Part shown: in pieces, positions 45,052 to 52,723 of the stretch
How the letters are laid out: the number at the start of each line of letters is the position of its first letter
How positions within the stretch are numbered: position 1 is the first letter of the stretch
DNA from: Bacillota bacterium
GTDB lineage: Bacteria; Bacillota; UBA4882; UBA8346
Reading direction: 5' to 3'
NCBI GenBank assembly: GCA_023435565.1
Contig: JAEYRN010000030.1
Coordinates: 1-64,000, forward strand
Length of the DNA: 64,000 bases
Notes under the pieces: model-generated
What the model was told of the DNA's origin: nothing
Database searches by the model: none
What the model saw: the letters and a program-made list of their open reading frames with translations, nothing else
Translations under genes and position numbers: made by a program

Positions 45052-46491
45052 CTACTCCTTGGGATATTTATTACCCCGGTTGAGTTGATTGGGCTTTGCC
45101 ACCCGGGGACGTTTTAAACGCATCCAATGAGGCGCTCGGATTATCGAATCAATTACACCGATTGTTTGCCATGGCCCCCAGGGTACCGTAAACGGGGTGC
45201 CAAAAGAAGTCAGACCGGCAATATGGGCCGCGATGAAGGCTGAGCCTAAGATGAAACCATAAAGACCTAAGAGAGAGGAACTAAGTATTAAAATATACTT
45301 TAATATCCGCCAGGTTAAACCGATGGGATACTGGGGGCTGGAAAAAGAGGCGATAGCTGAAATGCCTACCACAATTAAGGTTGGTACCGAAACATACCCT
45401 GTTTGGATAAAAGCAAACCCGATGATGATGCCAATCGTAGCCCCCAAAGTTTGATTCGTCCCGCGCGGTAGTCGCAGGCCCGCCTCCCTAAGTAATTCCA
45501 CCATCATCTCGGCAATCAAGACTTCCCAGTATAACGGGAAAGGCATGCCGATCCGGAACCCGGCCACGGTTAATCCAAAGCTGATTGGCAAGAGCTGGGG
45601 ACTGCTGCCGATTAGAGCAATATACAGACCAGGTAATCCAATGGCTAAAAGATTGCCAAAAAATCGGACAATCCGGATTAAGCTCCCGGACCAGTAATCG
45701 AAATAATAATCATCCGGCGCTTGATATAGGTCATTTAGAGTAATGGGGACGATAATAACCTCCGGGGCATTATCCATCATGATGGCCACCCGGCCTTCCA
45801 AGATTGAACCTACGATCTTATCCGGCCGTTCCGAAGTCAAAGACAGAGGAAGTGTGGTCCGTTTATTATCTTTAATAAATTCTTCCAGATACCCTGGTTC
45901 CAAAACCCCGTCAATATCAATTTTGGATAAGCGTTTTTTAACTTCCAGCACCAGATCGGGATTGGCTACATCCGATAAATACACAACCGCTACTTTGGTT
46001 TGGGTACGACGGCCAATGGTTAATTCATCGGCTTTGAGATGGGGATCGGGCAGCCGACGGCGGATCAGGCTTAAATTATCATAGATATCTTCAACAAAAC
46101 CATCCCGGGGGCCGCGAATCGATGATTCATTTACCGGCTCTGAAGGAAGTCTTTTGGCCATGGAACTGGTTAATACTGCAAATGGTTCTTGTTTAGGCAA
46201 ATAAATAATGGTAGTGCCACGATATAAATAAAAATAGAGCGGAATATCCGGAGTACCCTTAAACACTTTACCGGCAGCGCTAAATAAAGTTTCCGTAAGA
46301 GAACCTAAATTGTTTTGGGTTAAAATTTTGACGACCGGGGTAGGATCGGCTAAGCCCCTCAAGAACGCGATTTGAACCAAGACACTATCTTTAGATTCAA
46401 TCGCGCGAATCTCCAGGTCGATTGGGTCGTTAAGAAAATCTTTCAGTTCAAAGATTGAAGTATTAAGATTTGTAGACATAGTTTTTTTCAT
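45052..46491 (-). CDS. gerKA: Spore germinant receptor A subunit, second operon
   Basis: The 479-residue protein has RRTQTKVAVVYLSDVANPDLV, GVLEPGYLEEFIKD, SERPDKIVGSILEGRVAIM and about five helices from residue 275, as in GerAA. It is shorter than the 569-residue type because the tail is short. It resembles the A subunits encoded at 56819 and 58284 more than its neighbour at 41001. It is the first gene of the operon; no clear sporulation promoter was recognised upstream. Confidence 0.94.
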   Translation of the reverse strand: MKKTMSTNLNTSIFELKDFLNDPIDLEIRAIESKDSVLVQIAFLRGLADPTPVVKILTQNNLGSLTETLFSAAGKVFKGTPDIPLYFYLYRGTTIIYLPKQEPFAVLTSSMAKRLPSEPVNESSIRGPRDGFVEDIYDNLSLIRRRLPDPHLKADELTIGRRTQTKVAVVYLSDVANPDLVLEVKKRLSKIDIDGVLEPGYLEEFIKDNKRTTLPLSLTSERPDKIVGSILEGRVAIMMDNAPEVIIVPITLNDLYQAPDDYYFDYWSGSLIRIVRFFGNLLAIGLPGLYIALIGSSPQLLPISFGLTVAGFRIGMPFPLYWEVLIAEMMVELLREAGLRLPRGTNQTLGATIGIIIGFAFIQTGYVSVPTLIVVGISAIASFSSPQYPIGLTWRILKYILILSSSLLGLYGFILGSAFIAAHIAGLTSFGTPFTVPWGPWQTIGVIDSIIRAPHWMRLKRPRVAKPNQLNRGNKYPKE

Positions 46492-46721
46492 AATAATGAT
46501 ATTTTGAAAAGTTTATAATTGCCAGTTAGAATTAAAATAAACTTCCCAAGGAATATTATTGCCTTCCGAGGAAATCACATGCATGATGGTACTACCCCCC
46601 CTGTTAGAAAATTAATCCATTTAGTTTACCTTTTGTATTTTGTATCTAATGTTGAGGATTTTTATCAAAGGATATTATTAACCTTAATTCTCACGAAATT
46701 TTCACTTCAAATAAAAAAAAA

Positions 46722-46741
46722 TCCCGAAACTATTGTCGGAA
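46722..46741 (-). terminator. Terminator behind the tRNA 3' fragment
   Basis: On the minus strand TTCCGA, eight bases, TCGGGA (one T-G pair) is followed by nine T/A-rich bases with a run of eight T. It lies 22 bases after the CCA end of the tRNA fragment, where the terminator of an intact tRNA gene would be. Confidence 0.6.
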
Positions 46742-46762
46742 TTTGATTATAGGCTTTTATAA

Positions 46763-46790
46763 TGGTGCGCCCGACAGGAATCGAACCTGT
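46763..46790 (-). pseudogene. 3' end of a tRNA gene (T-arm, acceptor strand, CCA), 5' part absent
   Basis: On the minus strand ACAGG-TTCGATT-CCTGT forms a perfect T-arm, followed by CGGGCGC, A73 and CCA. A whole tRNA would begin GCGCCCG, as in some arginine tRNAs, but no such 5' half lies in the next 170 bases (46791-46959), which are AT-rich with the repeat TATTTTCTAA twice. A 3' tRNA end alone is typical of an attachment site of an integrative element, or of a deletion. The right-hand side, toward tubZ, would be the element side. Confidence 0.7.
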
Positions 46791-46959
46791 GGGCGTACAG
46801 TATTTTCTAATATTTTCTAATCGAAATCATAGAAAAAGTCCTGTTAAAACTCATTTGCTAATTAATTCTAGTCGAATTTAATTGAAAAAAATCTAGAATC
46901 TTGATTGCCAATTGATGGCCAAAAAAAATTAACCTGTTTGATACCGAACTCTGAGATAG

Positions 46960-47139
46960 TTAGTTGATAGTGAAAGAAGTGGATTTCTCATATAAATCAA
47001 AATCCATTTTAGCTTTTAATCCGGTAACATCTTCACAAGCCTTAAGTTCCCCCAACAATACCAATAAAGCCTCCCAAGTAAAACATTTTTCAATTCCCTT
47101 TTCTCCAGCAATCTCATAGCTAATTTTTACTCCTACCAT
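46960..47139 (-). CDS. Small hypothetical protein
   Basis: The 59-residue product starts at ATG 47139 (GGAGG 11 bases upstream). It begins MVGVKISYEIAGEKGIEKCF and looks like a small soluble alpha/beta protein. It follows the gene at 47161-47412 by 21 bases on the same strand and they are probably cotranscribed. I do not recognise it. Confidence 0.55.
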   Translation of the reverse strand: MVGVKISYEIAGEKGIEKCFTWEALLVLLGELKACEDVTGLKAKMDFDLYEKSTSFTIN

Positions 47140-47160
47140 TTTAAGATGCACCTCCGAACT

Positions 47161-47412
47161 TTATTTCCCTTCCCTATTTTTTAAATTATCAATTTTAATG
47201 GATGTAATCGGACCTTGGTTATATTGTTTGATTTGCGTATTTACCATTTGCATAGCTTCATAAAATCCCTGAAAATATCCTTTGGCTAACGTTACTGTGT
47301 GGTCATCATCAGATAAGATAATCTCTCTAACTTTAGTGTTTTCCATCAGTAAAGAACATCGTTCTATTGCCAAATTAAATAATTCATCTATCCCAAAATT
47401 GTTTTCCGGCAT
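47161..47412 (-). CDS. Small hypothetical protein with a truncated copy at 37590
   Basis: The 83-residue, acidic protein (MPENNFGIDELFNLAIERC..., VTLAKGYFQGFYEAM) is predicted soluble and mostly helical. Its first 49 residues are repeated, with a few changes, in the pseudogene at 37590-37742, which ties it to the duplicated ger/tubZ cassette. It lies on the same strand as tubZ but after a terminator. The function is unknown. Confidence 0.6.
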   Translation of the reverse strand: MPENNFGIDELFNLAIERCSLLMENTKVREIILSDDDHTVTLAKGYFQGFYEAMQMVNTQIKQYNQGPITSIKIDNLKNREGK

Positions 47413-47591
47413 TGATAGTCCCCTTTTCCGTAATTATGAAGCTCATTTATATTTAAAAATTAGATTAGCTCCTTTTTCATTATTGATTCTTTTTTATAAC
47501 TGATTTCTAATCAAAGAAACCGAAATCATCAAATAGTTTAATAATAGACCCTTAATTTTTGTAGTCCGAATTTATCATAAAAAAATAATTT

Positions 47592-47620
47592 AGGGGAGGT
47601 GGAAATCAATCCACCCCCCT
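47592..47620 (-). terminator. Terminator of the tubR-tubZ operon
   Basis: On the minus strand AGGGGGGTGGA and TCCACCTCCCCT form an 11-base-pair stem with one bulge and a six-base loop, followed by AAATTATTTTTTT. It stands 58 bases after the tubZ stop. Confidence 0.85.
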
Positions 47621-47678
47621 GAAAAATATAAATGCCAGGTAAAAGCCACTAAAATCCTGCAAATTGCGTCAAATTGCC

Positions 47679-48878
47679 CTATTCTTCCTTAAATTTAAAA
47701 GGTCCCTTTTCATCAACGAATTCTTCATCCTTAAACACGGTCAAATCCAAAGTCGGCTTCTTAGTTTTCAGTGAAAGTTCCGACATATATTTTTCTTTCA
47801 GCTTTTGGGTATTGGTAGAAATCTTCGGTGCATCACTCTTCTTGGCAAGAATATCAGCCATTTCCCGCTCAACATCTTCAGTAAGCTCATTGATTCGATC
47901 AACCGGCGCGGGAATTCCGCTTAAAATGGTGGCGATGGTTAAAGGCTTTTTCTTAATAACCCCTTCTCTTCTCCGGTATACACCACGGCAAAAATATCCC
48001 GAACCGATATAATCTTTGACCCCTGTAAACAGAGTATCGATTTTTTTACCGTCAGTATCGAAGTTTTCCGGACGCTCAATCACAACGGCGGCTGCAGTTG
48101 ACTTTGAATAATCACCGGTTAAGAATAAACTCTTCTCCCATAAATCCTTGGTCATGCTTAATAAACAAGTATCGGAATCATGTGGGTTATAATCAAAATC
48201 ATCGGCGGCAAACCGGACACATCCTTTCTCATGGAAGATCTGGTTATATTCCTGTAAATCAAAACTAGTAATTGCCGGGCGGGTACTAAATTCATAAATC
48301 ATCAAAAAATTAGTACAAAAAATAGCGTTCATTTGAATTAAGGATTCCTCATAACTTAATTTCCCGCCTACTAAAGAACTTTTCAATATTTGATTATCCA
48401 TAAAGATCATAGGCCTGAAAAGATCGACCTTTTCATTGGCGGTAATAATTTCAGTAGCAGCAATGGCGGCGTTTTTCTTGTTTTGGGTTCCTTCGTCATC
48501 AGTAGGAAGAGTAGTGATGGTACCCACATATTTTTCAAGATCAGCTAATACTCCAACAGTATGTAGTGTTCCAAGCGAACCGGTACCGCCCCCAAGACAC
48601 CCGATTACCCAGACAAAATCAATTCCCTTGAAAATATCATTTAGTTTATCTTTAATGGTAGATAAATTCTTCTTAAAAGCACGTTCACCGATGGCAATAT
48701 TCTTACCAGCCCCATCTTCGCCGATGGCAATCTGCCGATCGCGCGGAATATTCTTTAACGCCCTTAAATCAGTTAAAGCGGAATTGATGGCCACTACTGC
48801 CGGAAAATGCGGGGCAAATGCATCGGCAATGTTATTACCACCCTGGCCGACTCCAACAATCCCCCAATTTAATCCCAT
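47679..48878 (-). CDS. tubZ: TubZ/FtsZ-like tubulin-superfamily GTPase
   Basis: The 399-residue protein has the tubulin signature GGGTGS (96-101), an N-terminal GVGQGGNNIADAFA nucleotide loop and INSALTDLRALKN as in FtsZ and TubZ. It lacks the C-terminal FtsZ tail and ends in a charged stretch (KKPTLDLTVFKDEEF). The small winged-helix gene just upstream (15 bases) makes the pair look like the TubR-TubZ segregation systems of Bacillus and Clostridium plasmids and phages. On a chromosome it may belong to an integrated element. A deletion scar of the same locus lies at 37818-37922. Confidence 0.82.
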   Translation of the reverse strand: MGLNWGIVGVGQGGNNIADAFAPHFPAVVAINSALTDLRALKNIPRDRQIAIGEDGAGKNIAIGERAFKKNLSTIKDKLNDIFKGIDFVWVIGCLGGGTGSLGTLHTVGVLADLEKYVGTITTLPTDDEGTQNKKNAAIAATEIITANEKVDLFRPMIFMDNQILKSSLVGGKLSYEESLIQMNAIFCTNFLMIYEFSTRPAITSFDLQEYNQIFHEKGCVRFAADDFDYNPHDSDTCLLSMTKDLWEKSLFLTGDYSKSTAAAVVIERPENFDTDGKKIDTLFTGVKDYIGSGYFCRGVYRRREGVIKKKPLTIATILSGIPAPVDRINELTEDVEREMADILAKKSDAPKISTNTQKLKEKYMSELSLKTKKPTLDLTVFKDEEFVDEKGPFKFKEE

Positions 48879-48892
48879 TCTAATCCTCTCCT

Positions 48893-49174
48893 TTACTTTT
48901 TATGAAGTTCAAATAAACGATGTCCCGATGGCGTGAGCGAATAAAGAGTTCTACGATAGCTACCGGAAGTCGCATTAATAAACCCGGCCCCTTCTAGCCG
49001 CATTAATTCATCACGAGTTATCATTCTGGTTAATTCGGATACTTTAATAATCTTGTTTTGTTCCATGGCAGATTCGTGATCATTTAAACAGTTCAAAATC
49101 TTGGCGGAGTTTTCATTTAAGCGACCAGCCAAATGCTTAATATCGGTATCACAAAGGACATGGCTTTTTGACAT
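48893..49174 (-). CDS. tubR: TubR-like winged-helix DNA-binding protein
   Basis: I start at ATG 49174 (MSKSHVLCDTDIKHLAGRL), with GGAGGG 10 bases upstream; the frame continues to 49207. The 93-residue protein has a winged-helix pattern (VSELTRMITRDELMRLEGAGFIN, then SYRRTLYSLTPSGHRLFEL). In TubRZC systems TubR binds iterons next to its own gene and recruits TubZ filaments. The upstream AT-rich region 49200-49333 would hold the centromere; short TGTTAT/ATAACA repeats are present there. Confidence 0.7.
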   Translation of the reverse strand: MSKSHVLCDTDIKHLAGRLNENSAKILNCLNDHESAMEQNKIIKVSELTRMITRDELMRLEGAGFINATSGSYRRTLYSLTPSGHRLFELHKK

Positions 49175-49259
49175 ATCATGATTACCCTCCCTTCTTGAAA
49201 TTTCCAAAATGTGTTATATGCAATGTATGTATTATATATGATATTATAAATTACTTTAT

Positions 49260-49333
49260 ATGTTATTTCAAGTAACATTTTAAGTTATTGCAGATAGTAA
49301 GGGAATAAAGTAAAATAACATTGAGGTGTTATT
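49260..49333. promoter_or_regulatory. Two ATAACA/TGTTAT dyads between tubR and the XRE gene
   Basis: ATGTTATTTCAAGTAACAT (49260-49278, one mismatch around a central C) and AATAACA/TGTTATT (49314-49320 and 49327-49333) share the same half-site. The second ends directly before the XRE start codon and covers its ribosome binding site, so autorepression by the XRE protein, or TubR binding, is likely. Confidence 0.6.
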
Positions 49334-49861
49334 ATGGATATAAAAGAAACTATTGGAGCTCATATCAGGGAATTACGAGAGAAAAGAAGGCTAACCCAGC
49401 CAGAGTTGGCCGAAAAAATAAATATCAAACGCCCCAGTATCACCGCTTATGAAGGCGGAAATCAATTACCGCCGATTGACACTTTGATTAAATTAGCTGA
49501 CTTCTTTAACGTCAGTCTGGACTTTCTTACAGGTCGGACCAATGACTGGATGCTCCACCGGTTAACAGAATTAGACAAAAAAAAGCTCCCCGGCTTTACC
49601 GACCAGGAATATGAAATTTTAAGCATTGTACTTTCCTCTGTTGAGCAAATTCTTGAAGGCAGGGAACCAAAGCAGACGATTGAATCACTTTCTAAAATGG
49701 CTGACCACGAAGAGCTGCCGGAGGAATATAAAATATTGATGGTTGTACTTTCAAAAATGGTGGTGGAACGTTATAAAAAACTGAAAGATCAGGAAGTAAA
49801 GGCGATGGAAATGAAAGTGAAAGAGTTGGAGAAAAATAACGTATCTGGTAAAACCTATTAA
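49334..49861 (+). CDS. XRE-family transcription regulator
   Basis: The 175-residue protein has a Cro/CI-type helix-turn-helix (9-63, LREKRRLTQPELAEKINIKR, then LIKLADFFNVSLDFLTGR). The second half is helical, with a coiled-coil-like charged tail (KLKDQEVKAMEMKVKELEKN). GAGGTG lies 5 bases before the ATG. It is divergent from tubR and probably controls both through the dyads at 49260-49333. Its last 27 codons survive as a scar at 37839-37922. Confidence 0.92.
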   Translation: MDIKETIGAHIRELREKRRLTQPELAEKINIKRPSITAYEGGNQLPPIDTLIKLADFFNVSLDFLTGRTNDWMLHRLTELDKKKLPGFTDQEYEILSIVLSSVEQILEGREPKQTIESLSKMADHEELPEEYKILMVVLSKMVVERYKKLKDQEVKAMEMKVKELEKNNVSGKTY

Positions 49862-49884
49862 GGTTCAAATGGAAGTCCTATTAC

Positions 49885-50006
49885 TTACATTACATCTCGA
49901 CTATAGATCATAAACCATAATAAAGTCCCATAAAGCCACCCTTTAAAATAAATAATCGAGCTTGATTTCTTTATAAACATTTTCAAATTAATTAAAGCTA
50001 ACACTA
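49885..50006 (-). pseudogene. C-terminal fragment of the ger-linked four-helix protein
   Basis: The minus-strand frame ends FIKKSSSIIYFKGWLYGT LLWFMIYSRDVM and TAA (49885-49887). It matches the end of the pseudogene at 37936-38293 (FFKGWLYGT) and the protein at 63684 (YLKAFIYGLFLWFMI). The rest of the gene is gone. It has the same place in cassette copy 2 as the pseudogene in copy 1. Confidence 0.7.
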
Positions 50007-50080
50007 AGAAACCGATCAGGGATCGGCCAAATCAGATAATTTTACGATTAAAAGTGTTAGCGCTGGTCGCGGGTCTTAAT

Positions 50081-50257
50081 CTACTCTAACCCGCTACCTG
50101 TAAAGGAACCGAATAATAAAACCCCCAATGTACTAATTAGTAATAAAAACACACCGACAGCCCCCATCCGGAATTTCTGACGCCATAGCCAAATGGCATA
50201 CACGACTAATCGGACCCCCAATATCAGCCAAAGCAAATACCCCCACCAACCGAACAT
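50081..50257 (-). CDS. Tiny two-helix membrane protein, D-subunit-like, copy 2
   Basis: The 58-residue protein is the twin of 38409-38585, with four conservative changes (for example V to I or L) in the helices. AGGAGG precedes the ATG, which comes 5 bases after the gerKC stop. Conservation of protein sequence against changing codons supports a real gene too short for usual gene callers. It probably modulates the A-B-C receptor, as described for D subunits in Bacillus. Confidence 0.8.
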   Translation of the reverse strand: MFGWWGYLLWLILGVRLVVYAIWLWRQKFRMGAVGVFLLLISTLGVLLFGSFTGSGLE

Positions 50258-50262
50258 CCCAA

Positions 50263-51540
50263 TTAATCCTCCTTTACCGCATTTTTCTCGATAATTAAGC
50301 CAGTTCGGTCAACATGTGCAATTACCTTAAGATCTAATGCCAAGTTGCGGAAAGTTTCATCCCAGTCCCACTGCTGCCATGACTTCCAATCCGGAACCAT
50401 CCAATGGGCATAATTCCCGAAACCGAAGATATCAGTACCATTCGTTTGGGCTTTCCGGAAAACAGCAAAAGCATATTGGGAAATCCATTTTTTAATTGAC
50501 TTTTCCAATAACGGAATCCGGGAAGGCAGTTCATATTTATGATTGGTAGCTACCCCTGCAATATCACCCAATACATAAAGTTTTACCCGAACCCGGAATT
50601 GATCGTCAATCCGTTTCAGTTTAATCTCTGGTTTTTTAATCCGGCTGATTTCGACTTGGATAACTTTATCAGATTGCTCCGGATCAGGAACCGTAATAAA
50701 AGTGCGGCTGAATTCTCCCCGGATTAGTGAAAAGACAATCGATTCGTTTCCGGTAAGCTTATCAACCATTTTTCCTTTTTTAAAGACAGCGGTCCCCAAA
50801 AATTGTAATGGCCCTTCCCCGGTAACCCGCGGACCGGATGCTGTATAGTTTCCGGGATCAGGGGAAAAAGCAGTATCCCCGGTAACCGTATCCTGCGATT
50901 GGTTTTCAGTCTGATTAAATTTGCTAAGCCGGGGAGCGATATACATGGCTATCGGATCTTCGCCCTTGGTTTTCAAAGCATTATAAAATTGAAGCACTTG
51001 CCCCCGGGGAGTGTACCCCACAAAACCCTGGGTTAAGAGCATCATTTCCAAAAACTTGTTGGGGTTATCCTCGCTGGGAGGAATGACCGCATTAACGATA
51101 TTTCGGGCTTCCCCTTTAGAAACTCCGATATAAATGGTGCGCCGGAATTGCCGCCAACGGGTCAAAACATCAAAAAACTCATCAACCCCCTGCCTGGCCA
51201 AAGCCTCTGAAAAAACCACCATCTTTAAATGCCCAAGACTGATCTGCCTTTCCAGGATGGTGTTGATCGCGGTCAAGCCGGTGAAGATACTTGGCGCCTC
51301 CGTGGTAAAGACCCTGGTTTTAATTGCGGAAAGCGGCTGGGCGCCGCTGGATATAGCGCCGCCGGTAGTTATATTGGCGATGGCAACCGAAATCGTTAAA
51401 TTTTTACCCGGCCCCGGATCGATCCCTAATACCAGTGGATAGGCTGCTTCATCAATTTCCCGCACTCCCCAACAGCCGGTTACCATTAATATCACTGCCA
51501 AAATAAAACCTAGTTTAATTAATTTCGATAACTTATTCAT
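50263..51540 (-). CDS. gerKC: Spore germinant receptor C subunit, cassette copy 2
   Basis: The 425-residue lipoprotein (lipobox MVTGCWG) is the near-identical twin of 38591-39868; about 25 residues differ, spread over the length. The spacing to gerKB (88 bases) is longer than in copy 1 and contains GCGCGCACTTGTGCGCG near 51594-51610, a small palindrome absent from copy 1. The role is as for copy 1. Confidence 0.95.
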   Translation of the reverse strand: MNKLSKLIKLGFILAVILMVTGCWGVREIDEAAYPLVLGIDPGPGKNLTISVAIANITTGGAISSGAQPLSAIKTRVFTTEAPSIFTGLTAINTILERQISLGHLKMVVFSEALARQGVDEFFDVLTRWRQFRRTIYIGVSKGEARNIVNAVIPPSEDNPNKFLEMMLLTQGFVGYTPRGQVLQFYNALKTKGEDPIAMYIAPRLSKFNQTENQSQDTVTGDTAFSPDPGNYTASGPRVTGEGPLQFLGTAVFKKGKMVDKLTGNESIVFSLIRGEFSRTFITVPDPEQSDKVIQVEISRIKKPEIKLKRIDDQFRVRVKLYVLGDIAGVATNHKYELPSRIPLLEKSIKKWISQYAFAVFRKAQTNGTDIFGFGNYAHWMVPDWKSWQQWDWDETFRNLALDLKVIAHVDRTGLIIEKNAVKED

Positions 51541-51628
51541 TCATCATTCCTCATTCACCGGATATCGTTTTATTGGATTATGGTTATATAAAACGGCGCG
51601 CACTTGTGCGCGAGTCAACTTTTCATTG

Positions 51629-52723
51629 TCAACTTTCAACTACACTACTTTTCCCTCTCACCACCGCAATTAGATAAATGACTAACGGGATGGCGAAAGC
51701 CGGAACCCAGGCCCATCGGCCCCGGATCAGGTTATCCCACCAGACGACCGAGGTATAACTGGGGAATAACAGTCCGGCGGCCATGGTGACAAGGGCCGCC
51801 ATACCGATTAACGGCTGATAATAAGGCATCTTGAAAATCCTCGCCAAACCGGTGGTCGCGAAATAAAAACGAACGATCATCGAGAACAGGGTAATGGTAA
51901 TCCAGATTAAAATGAAAATAGTTTCTACTCTTTGATAAAAACGGCCGAAATAAACCGAACGGGAGATCTCATAAAACGGGAAAGTATTCTCAGCCGCCAC
52001 CGGCGGCGGGAAAATAGCCTGTCCAACCATCATGATCACGGTTAAAAAGAGTGTTGAAAGTCCAATGAGATAAATACCGGCGACTCCGATTTTTTTACGT
52101 GGCAGCGCCGGGGCCAGGAAGGCTAATAATACCAATTCGCTCAAAATCGAACTTCTCATAAAACCATTGAGGAGCAATTTGCCGGTTCCAGGCCCACCGA
52201 GTGGTGCTAAGTAATTGATATTCAAATTGCCGCTTTGTAATAGCAATAGACCTACTAGCAGGATGATTAAAAAGGGAGTTGTGATGGCGGCAATCCGGGC
52301 GGTTGCCTCCAAACCCCAATATGTGCCGAAAGCCATAATAATGGTGAAAGTAAGGATAATCACCTGCAGCGGGACTTGAGGTAAAGCGGTGCCAATGATA
52401 GTTTCGCCAATCTGCCGTAAGGTAACGGCAGCGCTGAAAAAAATAAAGATGACGATGACCGCCGTGAGTAAATTCCCTAATAAAGGACCGGCGCTTTTTA
52501 CGCCGATGGAAATCAAATCCTCGCCGGGAAACCGTTTCATCAAGGCGTATAACGGTATAAACCATAATAAAGCAGCCATACACCCTAAAAAGACCGCAAT
52601 CCAGGCGGCGGAAACATTCTCTTTAATAATTCCCGAAGCATAGGAAAGAAAGATCTTGCCTAAGATCGGCCAAAATAATAAGGTTACTGCTTCAAAAATT
52701 CCCAGCCGTCCTTCCCTAATCAT
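51629..52723 (-). CDS. gerKB: Spore germinant receptor B subunit, cassette copy 2
   Basis: The 364-residue membrane protein is the near-identical twin of 39914-41008. The start ATG 52723 has GGAGG 8 bases upstream and overlaps the gerKA stop by 8 bases. Changes include T for A in GTYWGLEATAR and G for D in LLLQSGNLNINY; changes near helices 5-6 could alter germinant choice. It has about ten helices. Confidence 0.93.
   Translation of the reverse strand: MIREGRLGIFEAVTLLFWPILGKIFLSYASGIIKENVSAAWIAVFLGCMAALLWFIPLYALMKRFPGEDLISIGVKSAGPLLGNLLTAVIVIFIFFSAAVTLRQIGETIIGTALPQVPLQVIILTFTIIMAFGTYWGLEATARIAAITTPFLIILLVGLLLLQSGNLNINYLAPLGGPGTGKLLLNGFMRSSILSELVLLAFLAPALPRKKIGVAGIYLIGLSTLFLTVIMMVGQAIFPPPVAAENTFPFYEISRSVYFGRFYQRVETIFILIWITITLFSMIVRFYFATTGLARIFKMPYYQPLIGMAALVTMAAGLLFPSYTSVVWWDNLIRGRWAWVPAFAIPLVIYLIAVVRGKSSVVES

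Noticed and set aside
46519..46746. Plus-strand open frame of 75 codons
   Set aside because: It runs over the tRNA terminator, has no ribosome binding site and unlikely composition.
47679..48878. Chromosomal cell-division FtsZ
   Set aside because: The gene lacks the FtsZ C-terminal tail, is paired with a small winged-helix gene and is not near division genes.
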